Source: an uncultured Ruminococcus sp.
GTDB lineage: Bacteria > Bacillota > Clostridia > Oscillospirales > CAG-272
DNA length: 64,000 nucleotides
Reading direction: 5' to 3'
Assembly (NCBI GenBank): GCA_902795355.1
Contig: CADBKZ010000006.1
Coordinates: 86,496-150,495 of the forward strand
Shown one piece after another: positions 26,445-36,703 of this stretch (position 1 is its first letter; each line of letters begins with the position of its first letter). A program made the position numbers and the translations under genes. The notes under the pieces were generated by a model. It saw only the letters and a list, made by a program, of their open reading frames with translations, had not been told where the DNA came from and searched no databases.

Positions 26445-27125
26445 TTACACGCCGAACTTGAAGGTTCCGCCGAGAACTTGAAAAATCAGAACCAGCGAAA
26501 CAACCATCAGCAAAACGGCCGCAACGGCGACCAATATGGTTCTTCGGTCGCATTTGAAAGCTGCGCTCGATCTCGGCAAAAATCCCGTTTTCTGCAATGC
26601 CGCGGAAACGGGTTTATAAAGCAACAGCACCGCCGCCGCGTTGAACGTGGCCTTTACAAGATTGAACGGGAGCAACAGCGTTGGAATCATGCTCCGCACC
26701 TGCGCAACTTCCACGTGCATATACCGTGGCGTTACGATCAGGTTGAATACCATCATCACCGCCGTCATGGTAAAAATGCCCGACAAAAGCCCGAATATCG
26801 CGCCGAAAAAGTTCTTTTTATAGCGGTAGATCAGGCTTACGGTAACGGAAAACGCCGCCGTTCCGAGCGCGTTCATTACAAACCCGTAAACTCCCGTGCT
26901 ACTGACGGTGATCATTTCGAAAAACGCGACCGTTACCGATGAAAACAACGCGGCAATCGGGCCGAAACAAAGGCCGCACAATGTGATAACCGCGTCTTTG
27001 AGATCCAACGTCAGAAACGACACGGGAAAATGAATCAAAAGCATAACGACATACGCCAATGCCGTAAAAATTGCAACGCCGACCATGCGGCGCAAGTGAA
27101 TTTGAAATTTTTCGTTGGTATTCAT
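26445..27125 (-). CDS. ribU: Riboflavin ECF transporter substrate-binding subunit, RibU type
   Basis: A 226-residue membrane protein with about six helices, of the ECF transporter S-component class. The motif SFLTLDLKDAVITLCGLCFG (about residues 40-58) is the RibU hallmark around the riboflavin site. The frame extends upstream, but the ATG at 27125 has AAAGGGG 8 bases ahead. An FMN riboswitch and terminator occupy its leader, which confirms a flavin-related role. The energising EcfA/EcfT genes are not in the window and are presumably shared. Confidence 0.92.
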   Translation of the reverse strand: MNTNEKFQIHLRRMVGVAIFTALAYVVMLLIHFPVSFLTLDLKDAVITLCGLCFGPIAALFSSVTVAFFEMITVSSTGVYGFVMNALGTAAFSVTVSLIYRYKKNFFGAIFGLLSGIFTMTAVMMVFNLIVTPRYMHVEVAQVRSMIPTLLLPFNLVKATFNAAAVLLLYKPVSAALQKTGFLPRSSAAFKCDRRTILVAVAAVLLMVVSLVLIFQVLGGTFKFGV

Positions 27126-27189
27126 TTCGTTTACCCCTTTCGGAATGAAAACACCGAACCCCCTTGGGTTTCGCTGTGTTGATTCGATC

Positions 27190-27236
27190 GGAGAAAAGAA
27201 AACGCACCCAACGTCGCAAAAAAGACGCGGGGCGCA
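27190..27236 (-). terminator. Terminator of the FMN riboswitch
   Basis: On the minus strand a two-part stem (GCGCCC with GGGTGC, CGTC with GACG) is followed by TTTTCTTTT. It lies between the aptamer and ribU. Confidence 0.7.
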
Positions 27237-27257
27237 AAACAAAGGTCGTTTTTCTTC

Positions 27258-27378
27258 TTTTCTCATCCGGACTTTTACCGTCGGTTCGGGAATTGCACCC
27301 GATCGGCGCGCGCTTGGTCTCCCAAAGCCCGCGTTCGCAGACTATACTGCCGGTATGGAATTTCACCATTCCCCAAAG
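27258..27378 (-). ncRNA. FMN riboswitch (RFN element)
   Basis: The minus strand begins CTTTGGGGAATGGTGAAATT, continues with CCGGCAGTATAGTCTGCGA, a variable arm, then GGTGCAATTCCCGAACCGAC and GGTAAAAGTCCGGATGAGA. These are the conserved junction sequences of the RFN element in the right order. FMN binding should terminate transcription ahead of ribU. Confidence 0.96.
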
Positions 27379-27424
27379 ATTTTTGAAAACGTTTTAGTCT
27401 TATTCTAAATTTTTATTGAATCCC

Positions 27425-27460
27425 ACGGAACGGCGCAGTTACGCCGTTCCGTGTTTTTTC
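27425..27460. terminator. Hairpin after tuf, T run on the plus strand
   Basis: CACGGAACGGCG pairs with CGCCGTTCCGTG around CAGTTA. The T run follows on the plus strand, so in the direction of tuf the hairpin lacks a U tract; tuf transcription may partly read through to the FMN leader. Confidence 0.6.
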
Positions 27461-27487
27461 GTTTTGTCCTCTCGGAAAAATCCGAAA

Positions 27488-28693
<1,206 letters not shown>

Positions 28694-28766
28694 TTTGAAT
28701 TTCCTCCGTTTAATGAAATCTTTTTTATAATTTTTTTAATAGAGCGCTGAATGTTGTTTTTCGGAA

Positions 28767-30848
28767 TCAGCCTTTGCTGCGTTCCTTGATAATGGTTTCC
28801 TGAATCGACTTCGGAACCTCGGCGAAGTGGCTCGGCTCCATGGTGTAGAGCCCGCGCCCCTGCGTTTTGGAGCGAAGATCGGTTGCGTAGCCGAACATGT
28901 TGGAAAGCGGCACGTAGGCGATTACTTCCTGAACGCCGCTCTGCGTGGATTCCTGCGAAAGGATCTGCCCGCGGCGGCTGTTGAAGTCGCCGATTACGGC
29001 GCCCATATAGTCGTCGGGAACAATGGTGGTAACTTTCATCATCGGCTCGGTCAGAACCGGATCGGCTTTGCGCATTGCTTCCTTGAACGCCATGGAACCG
29101 GCAATTTTGAACGCCATTTCCGAGGAGTCCACTTCATGGTACGAACCGTCGTAAAGCGTTACCTTAACGTCAACAACGTTGTAGCCCGCCAAAACGCCGC
29201 ACTGCATGGCTCCCTGAATACCGGCGTCAACCGCGGGAATAAATTCCTTCGGAATCGCGCCGCCGGTAACGGCATTGATAAATTCGTATCCTTTCCCGGG
29301 TTCGTTCGGCTCGAGAATGATTTTGACATGTCCGTACTGACCGGAACCGCCCGACTGCTTCTTGTACTTGCATTCGTGATCCACTTTCTTGCGGATGGTT
29401 TCCTTATAGGCAACCTGCGGTTTTCCGATATTGGCTTCCACCTTAAATTCGCGGAGCAAACGGTCCACGATAATTTCAAGGTGAAGCTCGCCCATACCGG
29501 CAATAATGGTCTGTCCGGTTTCGTCGTCCGTGTAGGTGCGGAAGGTCGGATCCTCTTCGGCGAGTTTCGCCAAAGCGATGCCCATTTTCTCCTGACCCGC
29601 GCGGGTTTTGGGTTCAATGGCAACGCGGATAACCGGCTCCGGAAACTCCATGGATTCGAGGATAACGGGATGCTTTTCATCGCAGAACGTATCGCCCGTG
29701 GTCGTGTTTTTCACGCCGATTGCGGCGGCAATATCGCCCGAATAGCAGCAGTCAATGTCCTTGCGCTCGTTCGCGTGCATTTGCAGAATGCGGCCGAGAC
29801 GTTCGGATTTTCCTTTGGTGGAGTTATAAACGATGTCTCCGGCTTTCACCGAACCGGAATAAACGCGGAAATAGCAGAGCTTTCCAACGAACGGGTCGGT
29901 CATAATCTTGAACGCCAGCGCGGAGAACGGCTCGCTATCCGAGGAGTGTCTGTCCTCTTCGGCTCCGGTTTCGGGGTTGGTTCCGCGAATTGCGGGAATG
30001 TCGGTCGGGTTGGGCATGTAGTCCACAATGGCGTCAAGCAGTTTCTGAACGCCCTTGTTGCGGTAGGACGTACCGCAAACCACGGGGACAATCTCGTTTG
30101 CGATGCAGGCTTTGCGAAGCGCGACTTTCAACTCGTCAACCGAGATTTCCTCGCCTTCGAGGTATTTCTCCATCAACGCGTCGTCGGTGGACGCAATGGC
30201 TTCCACCATTTGCTCGCGGTAGGTTTCCGCCTGCTCTTTCATGTCCTCGGGGATCGGCTCCACGCGCATGTCCTTTCCAAGGTCATCGTAGTAAACATCC
30301 GCTTCCATGGTCATCAGGTCAATGATGCCGCGGAAGGTCATGTCCTTTCCGATGGGCAGTTGAATCGGAACGGCGTTGGCGCGCAATCTCGAATGGATCA
30401 TATCGATTACGTGGTAGAAATCCGCGCCTGTGATGTCCATCTTGTTGACGTACACCATACGCGGGACTTTGTATTTATCAGCCTGTCTCCAAACGGTTTC
30501 AGACTGCGGTTCCACGCCTCCCTTGGCGCACATAACGGTAACAGCTCCGTCAAGCACGCGCAGGGAACGCTCCACCTCAACAGTGAAGTCCACGTGGCCG
30601 GGGGTATCAATAATATTGATACGGTTCCCCTTCCAGAAACAGGTGGTGGCGGCAGAGGTAATGGTAATTCCCCTTTCCTGCTCCTGCACCATCCAGTCCA
30701 TGGTTGCGCCGCCGTCGTGAACCTCGCCCAGCTTGTGCGTTTTTCCCGTATAGAACAGGATGCGCTCGGTGGTTGTGGTTTTTCCGGCGTCGATATGCGC
30801 CATGATACCGATATTTCTGGTGTTTTCAAGTGAATATTCTCTTGGCAT
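28767..30848 (-). CDS. fusA: Elongation factor G
   Basis: Translocation GTPase, 693 residues, with G1 [19 protein letters not shown] (about residues 17-35), G3 [21 protein letters not shown]4 NKMD, and the domain IV/V region [22 protein letters not shown]. Complete, with a GAGGAG ribosome site ahead of the ATG. It lies between rpsG and tuf in the classical order. Confidence 0.99.
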   Translation of the reverse strand: MPREYSLENTRNIGIMAHIDAGKTTTTERILFYTGKTHKLGEVHDGGATMDWMVQEQERGITITSAATTCFWKGNRINIIDTPGHVDFTVEVERSLRVLDGAVTVMCAKGGVEPQSETVWRQADKYKVPRMVYVNKMDITGADFYHVIDMIHSRLRANAVPIQLPIGKDMTFRGIIDLMTMEADVYYDDLGKDMRVEPIPEDMKEQAETYREQMVEAIASTDDALMEKYLEGEEISVDELKVALRKACIANEIVPVVCGTSYRNKGVQKLLDAIVDYMPNPTDIPAIRGTNPETGAEEDRHSSDSEPFSALAFKIMTDPFVGKLCYFRVYSGSVKAGDIVYNSTKGKSERLGRILQMHANERKDIDCCYSGDIAAAIGVKNTTTGDTFCDEKHPVILESMEFPEPVIRVAIEPKTRAGQEKMGIALAKLAEEDPTFRTYTDDETGQTIIAGMGELHLEIIVDRLLREFKVEANIGKPQVAYKETIRKKVDHECKYKKQSGGSGQYGHVKIILEPNEPGKGYEFINAVTGGAIPKEFIPAVDAGIQGAMQCGVLAGYNVVDVKVTLYDGSYHEVDSSEMAFKIAGSMAFKEAMRKADPVLTEPMMKVTTIVPDDYMGAVIGDFNSRRGQILSQESTQSGVQEVIAYVPLSNMFGYATDLRSKTQGRGLYTMEPSHFAEVPKSIQETIIKERSKG

Positions 30849-30875
30849 GAACAGTTCTTCTCCTCGGTTTCGCGA

Positions 30876-31346
30876 TCAATATCTGTAATGTGCGAACGCC
30901 TTGTTGGCTTCCGCCATACGGTGGGTCTCTTCTTTCTTCTTGAACGCTCCGCCCGCGCTGTTTTTCGCATCGACGATCTCTCCGGCGAGTTTATCCGCCA
31001 TCGTTTTTTCGCCGCGCTTTCTCGCGAACTGAATCAGCCAACGAAGCCCAAGCGTTTGGCGACGCTCGGCTCTGACTTCCATCGGAACCTGATAGGTGGA
31101 ACCGCCCACGCGGCGGGCCTTGACTTCCAGAACAGGCATAACATTTTCAAGAGCTTCTTGGAAGACCTCTAACGGGCTTTGCCCCAGCTTTTCTTCAATC
31201 TGCTTGAACGCATCGTAAACAATGGTCTGGGCGACGCCCTTTTTGCCGTCGTACATCACGTTGTTGATCAGCTTGGTTACGAGCTTGGAACCATACAACG
31301 GATCCGGCAAAACATCTCTTTTGGTAATACGACCTCTTCTCGGCAC
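30876..31346 (-). CDS. rpsG: 30S ribosomal protein S7
   Basis: Primary 16S rRNA-binding protein of the small-subunit head. The GTG start at 31346, with GGAGG 8 bases ahead, gives [20 protein letters not shown] and exactly the usual 156 residues; the frame is open upstream but without a ribosome site. C-terminal features such as [20 protein letters not shown] are intact. Confidence 0.98.
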   Translation of the reverse strand: MPRRGRITKRDVLPDPLYGSKLVTKLINNVMYDGKKGVAQTIVYDAFKQIEEKLGQSPLEVFQEALENVMPVLEVKARRVGGSTYQVPMEVRAERRQTLGLRWLIQFARKRGEKTMADKLAGEIVDAKNSAGGAFKKKEETHRMAEANKAFAHYRY

Positions 31347-31502
31347 TGTACTTCCCTCCTTCATCAAAAATATGAAATCATTGGTACTCAAAAGCAAGCC
31401 TTTTGTTTGCGCCGCGTCGGAGATGAAAAAAACATGAAAAATTCGGAATTCACATCTGACGGGCTATGAAATTGGTGCTTTCGGTTGCGCTAAACCTCGG
31501 AA

Positions 31503-31922
31503 TTACTTCTTCTTTTTAGCGGCTTTCGCTCCGTACTTGGAGCGGCCCTGCTGGCGATTGGCAACGCCCTGCGCATCCAGCGTTCCGCGGATGATGTGGT
31601 AACGCACGCCGGGGAGATCGCGGACTCTTCCGCCGCGGATCAGAACCACCGAGTGTTCCTGCAGGTTGTGGCCGATGCCGGGGATATAGACGGTTGCTTC
31701 CAAGCCGTTGGTAAGACGGACTCTCGCGATTTTTCGCATTGCGGAGTTCGGCTTTTTCGGGCTGGTGGTGGAAACCTTGGTGCAAACGCCTCTCTTCTGC
31801 GGCGCCGACTGGTCGATCGCGCTGTTCTTCAAAGAGTTGAATCCCTTTTGGAGAACCGGCGCTTTGGACTTATAGTCTTTCTCGCCGCGACCCTGTCTGA
31901 CAAGTTGGTTGAATGTTGGCAT
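31503..31922 (-). CDS. rpsL: 30S ribosomal protein S12
   Basis: Decoding-centre protein, 139 residues from the ATG at 31922 (GGAGGAAGAGG just ahead). It has the longer N-terminal region usual in many Firmicutes. The streptomycin-site lysines corresponding to K43 and K44 are kept ([13 protein letters not shown]), but the position equivalent to K88 in E. coli numbering with Met is arginine ([13 protein letters not shown], codon CGC). First gene of the str operon behind a perfect promoter. Confidence 0.98.
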   Translation of the reverse strand: MPTFNQLVRQGRGEKDYKSKAPVLQKGFNSLKNSAIDQSAPQKRGVCTKVSTTSPKKPNSAMRKIARVRLTNGLEATVYIPGIGHNLQEHSVVLIRGGRVRDLPGVRYHIIRGTLDAQGVANRQQGRSKYGAKAAKKKK

Positions 31923-32073
31923 TCCTCTTCCTCCTTCTTCCGAAATTTCATGTTTTTTTGGCGCAGACACCCGACGCGTGAATCGTGGTGTTTCTGCCTT
32001 TGGAAACGCCTCGGAACGCCGTATTGTCCCAAAAATGGGCATAGTACGGGCATACTCTCGGCATTTACAGTTT

Positions 32074-32102
32074 ATTATATCACTTTCCCCCATTTTTGTC
32101 AA
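32074..32102 (-). promoter_or_regulatory. Perfect promoter of the str operon
   Basis: Minus-strand TTGACA (32097-32102), 17-base spacer, TATAAT (32074-32079). Confidence 0.92.
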
Positions 32103-32186
32103 GTCTATACAGCCGCGCCGAAAAAATTCTACTTTTTGCACAAATCATATTGGTTGATTTGTCCACTATCTTTTACAAAATTTTGC

Positions 32187-32229
32187 AAAAAACCGCCGCG
32201 CATGCGTGACAGTCGCATACGCGGCGGTT
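32187..32229 (-). terminator. Terminator of the PH-domain gene
   Basis: On the minus strand AACCGCCGCG and CGCGGCGGTT pair, with an inner TATGCGA/CGCATG helix, and run into TTTTTT. Confidence 0.85.
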
Positions 32230-32249
32230 GATTACCATCCGGACAAAGG

Positions 32250-32723
32250 TTATTTATTTAATGCTCCCGCCATTGCGCTTGCCATTTGTGACGCTTGCTC
32301 TTTTACACGATCCTGTTCATATTCTTCAATTTGGTTCATCAGCGCCATCTTAAAATCTTCCGGTCGTTTGATTCCCGTAAAATCGATAACACCCGCAGCG
32401 GTATTGATTGAAACAGTCCCATAGCCAAAAAGTTTCCCCCAAAATCCACTGGATGTTGAAGTATTCTGAACCTTGTTGAGCGGTGCGTCCAACGTCTTCG
32501 TTTTGATTAACCCGATTTTGCCAACCACACGCTTGTTGGTAATCGCCAAATCGCAACTGTGATATGCAAATGTTTCGATAATCGCTTTAATAGTTGGAAT
32601 CAAAAGCAGCCAACATAATAAAATTCCCTTCACCCATGTGCCCACCAAAAACAGACTTGTCCGTTTTGCTTTTTGAATGATCTTCTCGTTTTTGTTCAAA
32701 TGTGATTCAACATATTTTCCCAT
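32250..32723 (-). CDS. Membrane PH-domain (bPH2/YdbT-like) protein
   Basis: A 157-residue protein with a membrane segment near residues 24-50 (FLVGTWVKGILLCWLLLIPT) followed by a bacterial PH-like domain: CDLAITNKRVVGKIGLIKTKTLDAPLNKV is the diagnostic strand pair, then GYGTVSINTAAGVIDFTGI. The C-terminus is a charged helix with Ala/Met-rich end. Function unknown in the family; some members take part in envelope stress. It is driven by a perfect promoter whose spacer and flank contain the XRE operator, and the module is AT-rich compared with the ribosomal genes beside it. Confidence 0.82.
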   Translation of the reverse strand: MGKYVESHLNKNEKIIQKAKRTSLFLVGTWVKGILLCWLLLIPTIKAIIETFAYHSCDLAITNKRVVGKIGLIKTKTLDAPLNKVQNTSTSSGFWGKLFGYGTVSINTAAGVIDFTGIKRPEDFKMALMNQIEEYEQDRVKEQASQMASAMAGALNK

Positions 32724-32777
32724 GTTTGTTCCTCCAAACTTTATTTCAGATGCCCTGTCAATAGCATCTGTATATTT

Positions 32778-32832
32778 ATTATATCACAAAATGAGATAAT
32801 TGTCAATATCTCAAATTGAGATTGTATATAAT
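32778..32832. promoter_or_regulatory. Divergent promoters and palindromic operators of the PH/XRE module
   Basis: Minus: TTGACA (32801-32806), 17 bases, TATAAT (32778-32783) for the PH gene. Plus: TATAAT at 32827-32832 for the XRE gene, with no clear -35. Between them are two palindromes: GAGATA/TATCTC (32793-32798 with 32807-32812) and the perfect 15-base ATCTCAAATTGAGAT (32808-32822). They overlap both promoters, as expected for repression and autoregulation by the XRE protein. Confidence 0.8.
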
Positions 32833-32859
32833 TTTATCAAACAGGGGGGGGGTAAAGTT

Positions 32860-33072
32860 ATGAGATTAAAAGATTTACGTGAAGATGCCGATTTGACGCA
32901 AAAACAAATTTCCGACTTTTTGCACATTAAGCAGAACACCTATTCGCAATACGAAAATCAACAACGGCAGATCCCGATTGAACAGTTGGTTCGTCTTGCT
33001 AGATTTTACGGTGTTACGACCGACTATATTTTAGAGCTTTCGGACGTTAAAAATCCCTATCGGAAATTATGA
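32860..33072 (+). CDS. XRE-family (Cro/CI-type) regulator
   Basis: A 70-residue single-domain repressor: MRLKDLREDADLTQKQISDF, then LHIKQNTYSQYENQQR and LVRLARFYGVTTDYILELSD, the full helix-turn-helix and its closing helices. The ATG at 32860 is preferred to an upstream in-frame ATG because a nine-G tract (32844-32852) lies 7 bases ahead and serves as, or overlaps, the ribosome site. It is divergent from the PH gene and probably controls both. The tract length could affect its translation. Confidence 0.9.
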   Translation: MRLKDLREDADLTQKQISDFLHIKQNTYSQYENQQRQIPIEQLVRLARFYGVTTDYILELSDVKNPYRKL

Positions 33073-33078
33073 AACGTC

Positions 33079-33116
33079 AAAAAAAGAGCCGCTCGCTGTG
33101 CGAGCGGCTCTTTTTT
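33079..33116. terminator. Bidirectional terminator between XRE gene and rpoC
   Basis: GAGCCGCTCG pairs with CGAGCGGCTC around CTGTG, flanked by six As and six Ts. It ends the rightward XRE gene and the leftward rpoBC transcript. Confidence 0.95.
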
Positions 33117-33134
33117 GGTTTGTGCCGCGAGGAG

Positions 33135-36100
33135 TTATCCCGCAACTTCATCGGCTTTCCGAACGCCGACGCCTTTATAGCATTCCATTCCCGTTCCGGC
33201 GGGAATCAGTTTGCCGATAATCACGTTCTCTTTCAGGCCGAGCAGGTGATCCACCTTGCCGTCGATGGCCGCTTCCGTGAGTACCTTGGTGGTCTCTTGG
33301 AAGGACGCCGCCGAAAGGAACGACTCGGTTTGCAGCGAAGCCTTGGTAATGCCGAGCAGCACCACCGAACCGGTTGCGAGGCGCAAATCGGTCTCTCCCG
33401 CCGCAATGCGGGCGCGGATCTTATCGTTCTCCGCCTCGAATGTGGTCTTATCCACGCGGGAGCCGGTGAGCAGGTCGGTGTCCCCAACGTCCTCAACCGC
33501 GATCTTGCGCGTCATCTGCCGCGCGATGATCTCCACGTGCTTATCGTTTACGTTACAGGACTGCGCGCGGTAAACCTTTTGGATTTCCTTGATCAGGTAT
33601 TCGTAAACGGCATCCAACCCCAGCACGCGCATTACGTCCGCGGGGGCTTTGTTGCCCTCGGTGATGGCCTCTCCTTTTTCGAGGTGCTGCCCCTCGGAAA
33701 TGGCGAGCTTCATGCCATACGGGATGGGATATTCGCGGATTTCGCGGTCTTCCTCGGTGCTATCCGGCGTTATGGTGACTTGGTGGATGTTTTCATGAAT
33801 CGAAATGTGCGCCGTTCCGTTGACCTCGGTGATTACCGCGGGTTTCTTGGGCTGGCGCGCCTCGAACAACTCCTCGACGCGGGGCAGACCTTGCGTAATA
33901 TCCGACCCTGCAACGCCGCCCGAGTGGAAGGTCCGCATGGTCAGCTGCGTGCCGGGTTCGCCGATCGATTGCGCCGCGATGATGCCCACCGCTTCGCCAA
34001 CGTTCACAAGCTTGCCGTTGGCAAGGTCGGCTCCGTAGCAGTGCGCGCAAATGCCGTAGCGCGCATGGCATTGGATGACCGTGCGGATGCAAACGCTCTT
34101 AATGCCCGCTTCCTCGATTGCTTTCGCCATCTCCTCGGTAATCATGGTGTCGTCCTCCACAAGGATCTCCCCTGTTTCGGGATGAACCACGGGACCCATG
34201 GTGAAACGCCCGATGATGCGCTCGGAGAGCGATTCCAGAACGTTCTTATCTTCCATAATGTCCGTGACCCACGCGCCCTCTGTGGTGTCGCACTTGACCT
34301 CGCGGACGATCACCTCTTGCGAAACGTCAACCAACCGGCGGGTCAGGTAGCCCGAGTCCGCCGTGCGGAGCGCGGTATCCGACAGAGACTTACGCGAACC
34401 CTTCGCACCCATGAAATATTCCAGAATGTTCAAGCCCTCGCGGAAGTTGGATTTGATCGGGATTTCGATGGTACGGCCGTTGGTTGCGAACATCAGTCCG
34501 CGCATACCGGCGAGCTGACGCATTTGCGCCACGGAGCCGCGGGCTCCCGAATCCGACATGATCTTAATGGGGTTGAATTGGCTGAAACTCTCTTGGAGCG
34601 CCTCGGTAACGTCGTTTGTGGTCTTATCCCACAGCTTGATTACCGCGTTATAACGCTCCTCGTTGGAGAACAGGCCGCGTTTATAATAGTTGTTCAGTAC
34701 GTCCACCTGCTTTTGCGCGGCCTCGATCAACGGGGTCTTTTCCTTCGGAATGGTCATGTCGTAAACCGAAATGGAGAACGACGCGCGGGTGGAATATTGG
34801 TAGCCCAAAGCCTTGATTTCATCCAACATATCGGCGCAAACCGCGGGACCGTTGTTGCGGATGCAGCGGTCGATGATCTGCCCGAGCTGTTTCTTTTTGA
34901 TAACAAACTCGATTTCAAGGCGGAACGCGTTTTCGGGCTTGGAGCGATCCACAAAGCCGAGGTTCTGCGGGATCACGCGGTTGTAAATCAAGCGGCCGAG
35001 CGTGGTGGGAATAACCGCGCTCTTCATTTCGCCGTCGATCTCCTTTTCAACGCGCACCCAAATTTTGGCATGCAGCCCCAGCACATGGTTCTGGTATGCG
35101 CACATGGCCTCGTTAAAGTCGCGGTAGCAGCTGCCCTCGCCCTCTTCCCCGTCCTTTTCCATGGTCAGGTAGTACGCGCCGAGGATCATATCCTGCGACG
35201 GAACCGTTACGGCTTTCCCGTCCATGGGTTTGAGCAGGTTGTTGGCCGAAAGCATCAGGAATCTTGCCTCTGCCTGCGCCTCTGCGGAAAGCGGAACGTG
35301 CACCGGCATCTGGTCGCCGTCGAAGTCCGCATTGAACGCGGGGCAAACCAGCGGGTGCAGTTTGATTGCGCGGCCCTCTACCAGCACAGGCTCGAACGCC
35401 TGAATGGAAAGGCGGTGCAACGTTGGCGCGCGGTTGAGAAGCACGGGATGCTCTTTGATTACGTTTTCAAGCGCGTCCCAAACGCATTCGTTCGCCGCAT
35501 CATAGGCGCGGTCGATCTTCTTCTGCGCGTCCTTGACGTTGGTGGCCTTGTTCATTTCCACCAACCGCTTGATTACGAACGGCTTGAACAGCTCGATGGC
35601 CATTTCCTTCGGCAGGCCGCATTGGTAAATTTTAAGGCTCGGGCCGACGACGATTACCGAACGCCCCGAATAGTCCACGCGCTTGCCGAGCAGGTTCTGG
35701 CGGAAACGCCCCTGCTTGCCGCGAAGCATTTCGGAAAGCGATTTGAGCGGGCGGTTGGAAGCGCCCGTAACAGGCTTGCCGCGCTTGCCGTTGTCGATCA
35801 GCGCGTCCACGGCTTCCTGCAGCATTCTCTTTTCGTTGCGGATCACGATTTCGGGCGTTCTGATTTCCATCAGCTTCTTCAAGCGGTTGTTGCGCGCGAT
35901 CACGCGGCGATAAAGCTCGTTCAGGTCCGAGGACGCGAAACGTCCGCCGTCGAGCTGGGTCATGGGGCGAATATCCGGCGGGGTCACGGGAATCACGTCG
36001 AGGATCATCCAATCGAGGTGGTTTCCCGAGCGGCGGAACGACTCCATAACTTCCAACCGTTTGATAATGCGCGTTTTCTTCTGTCCGGTTGCGTTTTTGA

Positions 36101-36683
36101 GTTCCTCGCGCAAATTCGCGCAGGTCTCCTCAACGTTGATCCCCTGCAACAGCTCTTTAATGGCCTCGGCTCCCATGCCGACGCGGAAATCGTTTTCATA
36201 GAGATCGCGGTATTCCTGATACTGCTTTTCGGAAAGCACCGCGCCGCGTTCGAGCGGCGTGGTTCCCGGGTCAAGAACCACGTTCTCGGCAAAATAGAGC
36301 ACCTGTTCGAGGGCTTTGGGCGACATATCCAGCACCAACGCCATGCGCGAAGGCACGGCCTTGAAATACCAGATATGCGAAACGGGCGACGCAAGCTCGA
36401 TATGCCCCATGCGCTCGCGGCGCACCTTTTTGGTGGTAACGTCCACGCCGCATTTTTCGCATTTATGAACTTCCTTGCTATGGGAGTTCTTGTACTTTCC
36501 GCAGGCGCATGCGCCGTCCTTGGTCGGCCCGAAAATCCGCTCGCAGAACAGACCGCCGACTTCCGGTTTCAGCGTTCTGTAATTGATGGTCTCGGGCTTT
36601 GTTACCTCGCCGTAGGACCACTCGCGGATCATCTCCGGAGACGCCAATCCGATCTTAATTGAATAAAAATCCTTATTCTCCAC
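33135..36683 (-). CDS. rpoC: RNA polymerase beta-prime subunit
   Basis: Catalytic subunit of RNA polymerase, 1182 residues. Visible hallmarks are the N-terminal zinc finger (CACGKY and CEKCGVDV, about residues 60-80), the Mg-binding loop [16 protein letters not shown] (about residue 455), the bridge-helix and trigger-loop regions ([20 protein letters not shown]), and the second zinc cluster ([13 protein letters not shown]). It starts 20 bases after the rpoB stop and is complete. Confidence 0.99.
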   Translation of the reverse strand: MENKDFYSIKIGLASPEMIREWSYGEVTKPETINYRTLKPEVGGLFCERIFGPTKDGACACGKYKNSHSKEVHKCEKCGVDVTTKKVRRERMGHIELASPVSHIWYFKAVPSRMALVLDMSPKALEQVLYFAENVVLDPGTTPLERGAVLSEKQYQEYRDLYENDFRVGMGAEAIKELLQGINVEETCANLREELKNATGQKKTRIIKRLEVMESFRRSGNHLDWMILDVIPVTPPDIRPMTQLDGGRFASSDLNELYRRVIARNNRLKKLMEIRTPEIVIRNEKRMLQEAVDALIDNGKRGKPVTGASNRPLKSLSEMLRGKQGRFRQNLLGKRVDYSGRSVIVVGPSLKIYQCGLPKEMAIELFKPFVIKRLVEMNKATNVKDAQKKIDRAYDAANECVWDALENVIKEHPVLLNRAPTLHRLSIQAFEPVLVEGRAIKLHPLVCPAFNADFDGDQMPVHVPLSAEAQAEARFLMLSANNLLKPMDGKAVTVPSQDMILGAYYLTMEKDGEEGEGSCYRDFNEAMCAYQNHVLGLHAKIWVRVEKEIDGEMKSAVIPTTLGRLIYNRVIPQNLGFVDRSKPENAFRLEIEFVIKKKQLGQIIDRCIRNNGPAVCADMLDEIKALGYQYSTRASFSISVYDMTIPKEKTPLIEAAQKQVDVLNNYYKRGLFSNEERYNAVIKLWDKTTNDVTEALQESFSQFNPIKIMSDSGARGSVAQMRQLAGMRGLMFATNGRTIEIPIKSNFREGLNILEYFMGAKGSRKSLSDTALRTADSGYLTRRLVDVSQEVIVREVKCDTTEGAWVTDIMEDKNVLESLSERIIGRFTMGPVVHPETGEILVEDDTMITEEMAKAIEEAGIKSVCIRTVIQCHARYGICAHCYGADLANGKLVNVGEAVGIIAAQSIGEPGTQLTMRTFHSGGVAGSDITQGLPRVEELFEARQPKKPAVITEVNGTAHISIHENIHQVTITPDSTEEDREIREYPIPYGMKLAISEGQHLEKGEAITEGNKAPADVMRVLGLDAVYEYLIKEIQKVYRAQSCNVNDKHVEIIARQMTRKIAVEDVGDTDLLTGSRVDKTTFEAENDKIRARIAAGETDLRLATGSVVLLGITKASLQTESFLSAASFQETTKVLTEAAIDGKVDHLLGLKENVIIGKLIPAGTGMECYKGVGVRKADEVAG

Positions 36684-36703
36684 GGTTTTTCTCCTGTTCT
36701 CGC

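Larger units (their letters stand above)
31923..32249. other. Leader and promoter region of the str operon
   Basis: This gap holds the str promoter (32074-32102), an untranslated leader of about 150 bases, and the terminator of the PH-domain gene (32187-32229). I see no further gene or known riboswitch in it; the leader could contain an autoregulatory S7 or S12 site, but I cannot point to one. Confidence 0.6.
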
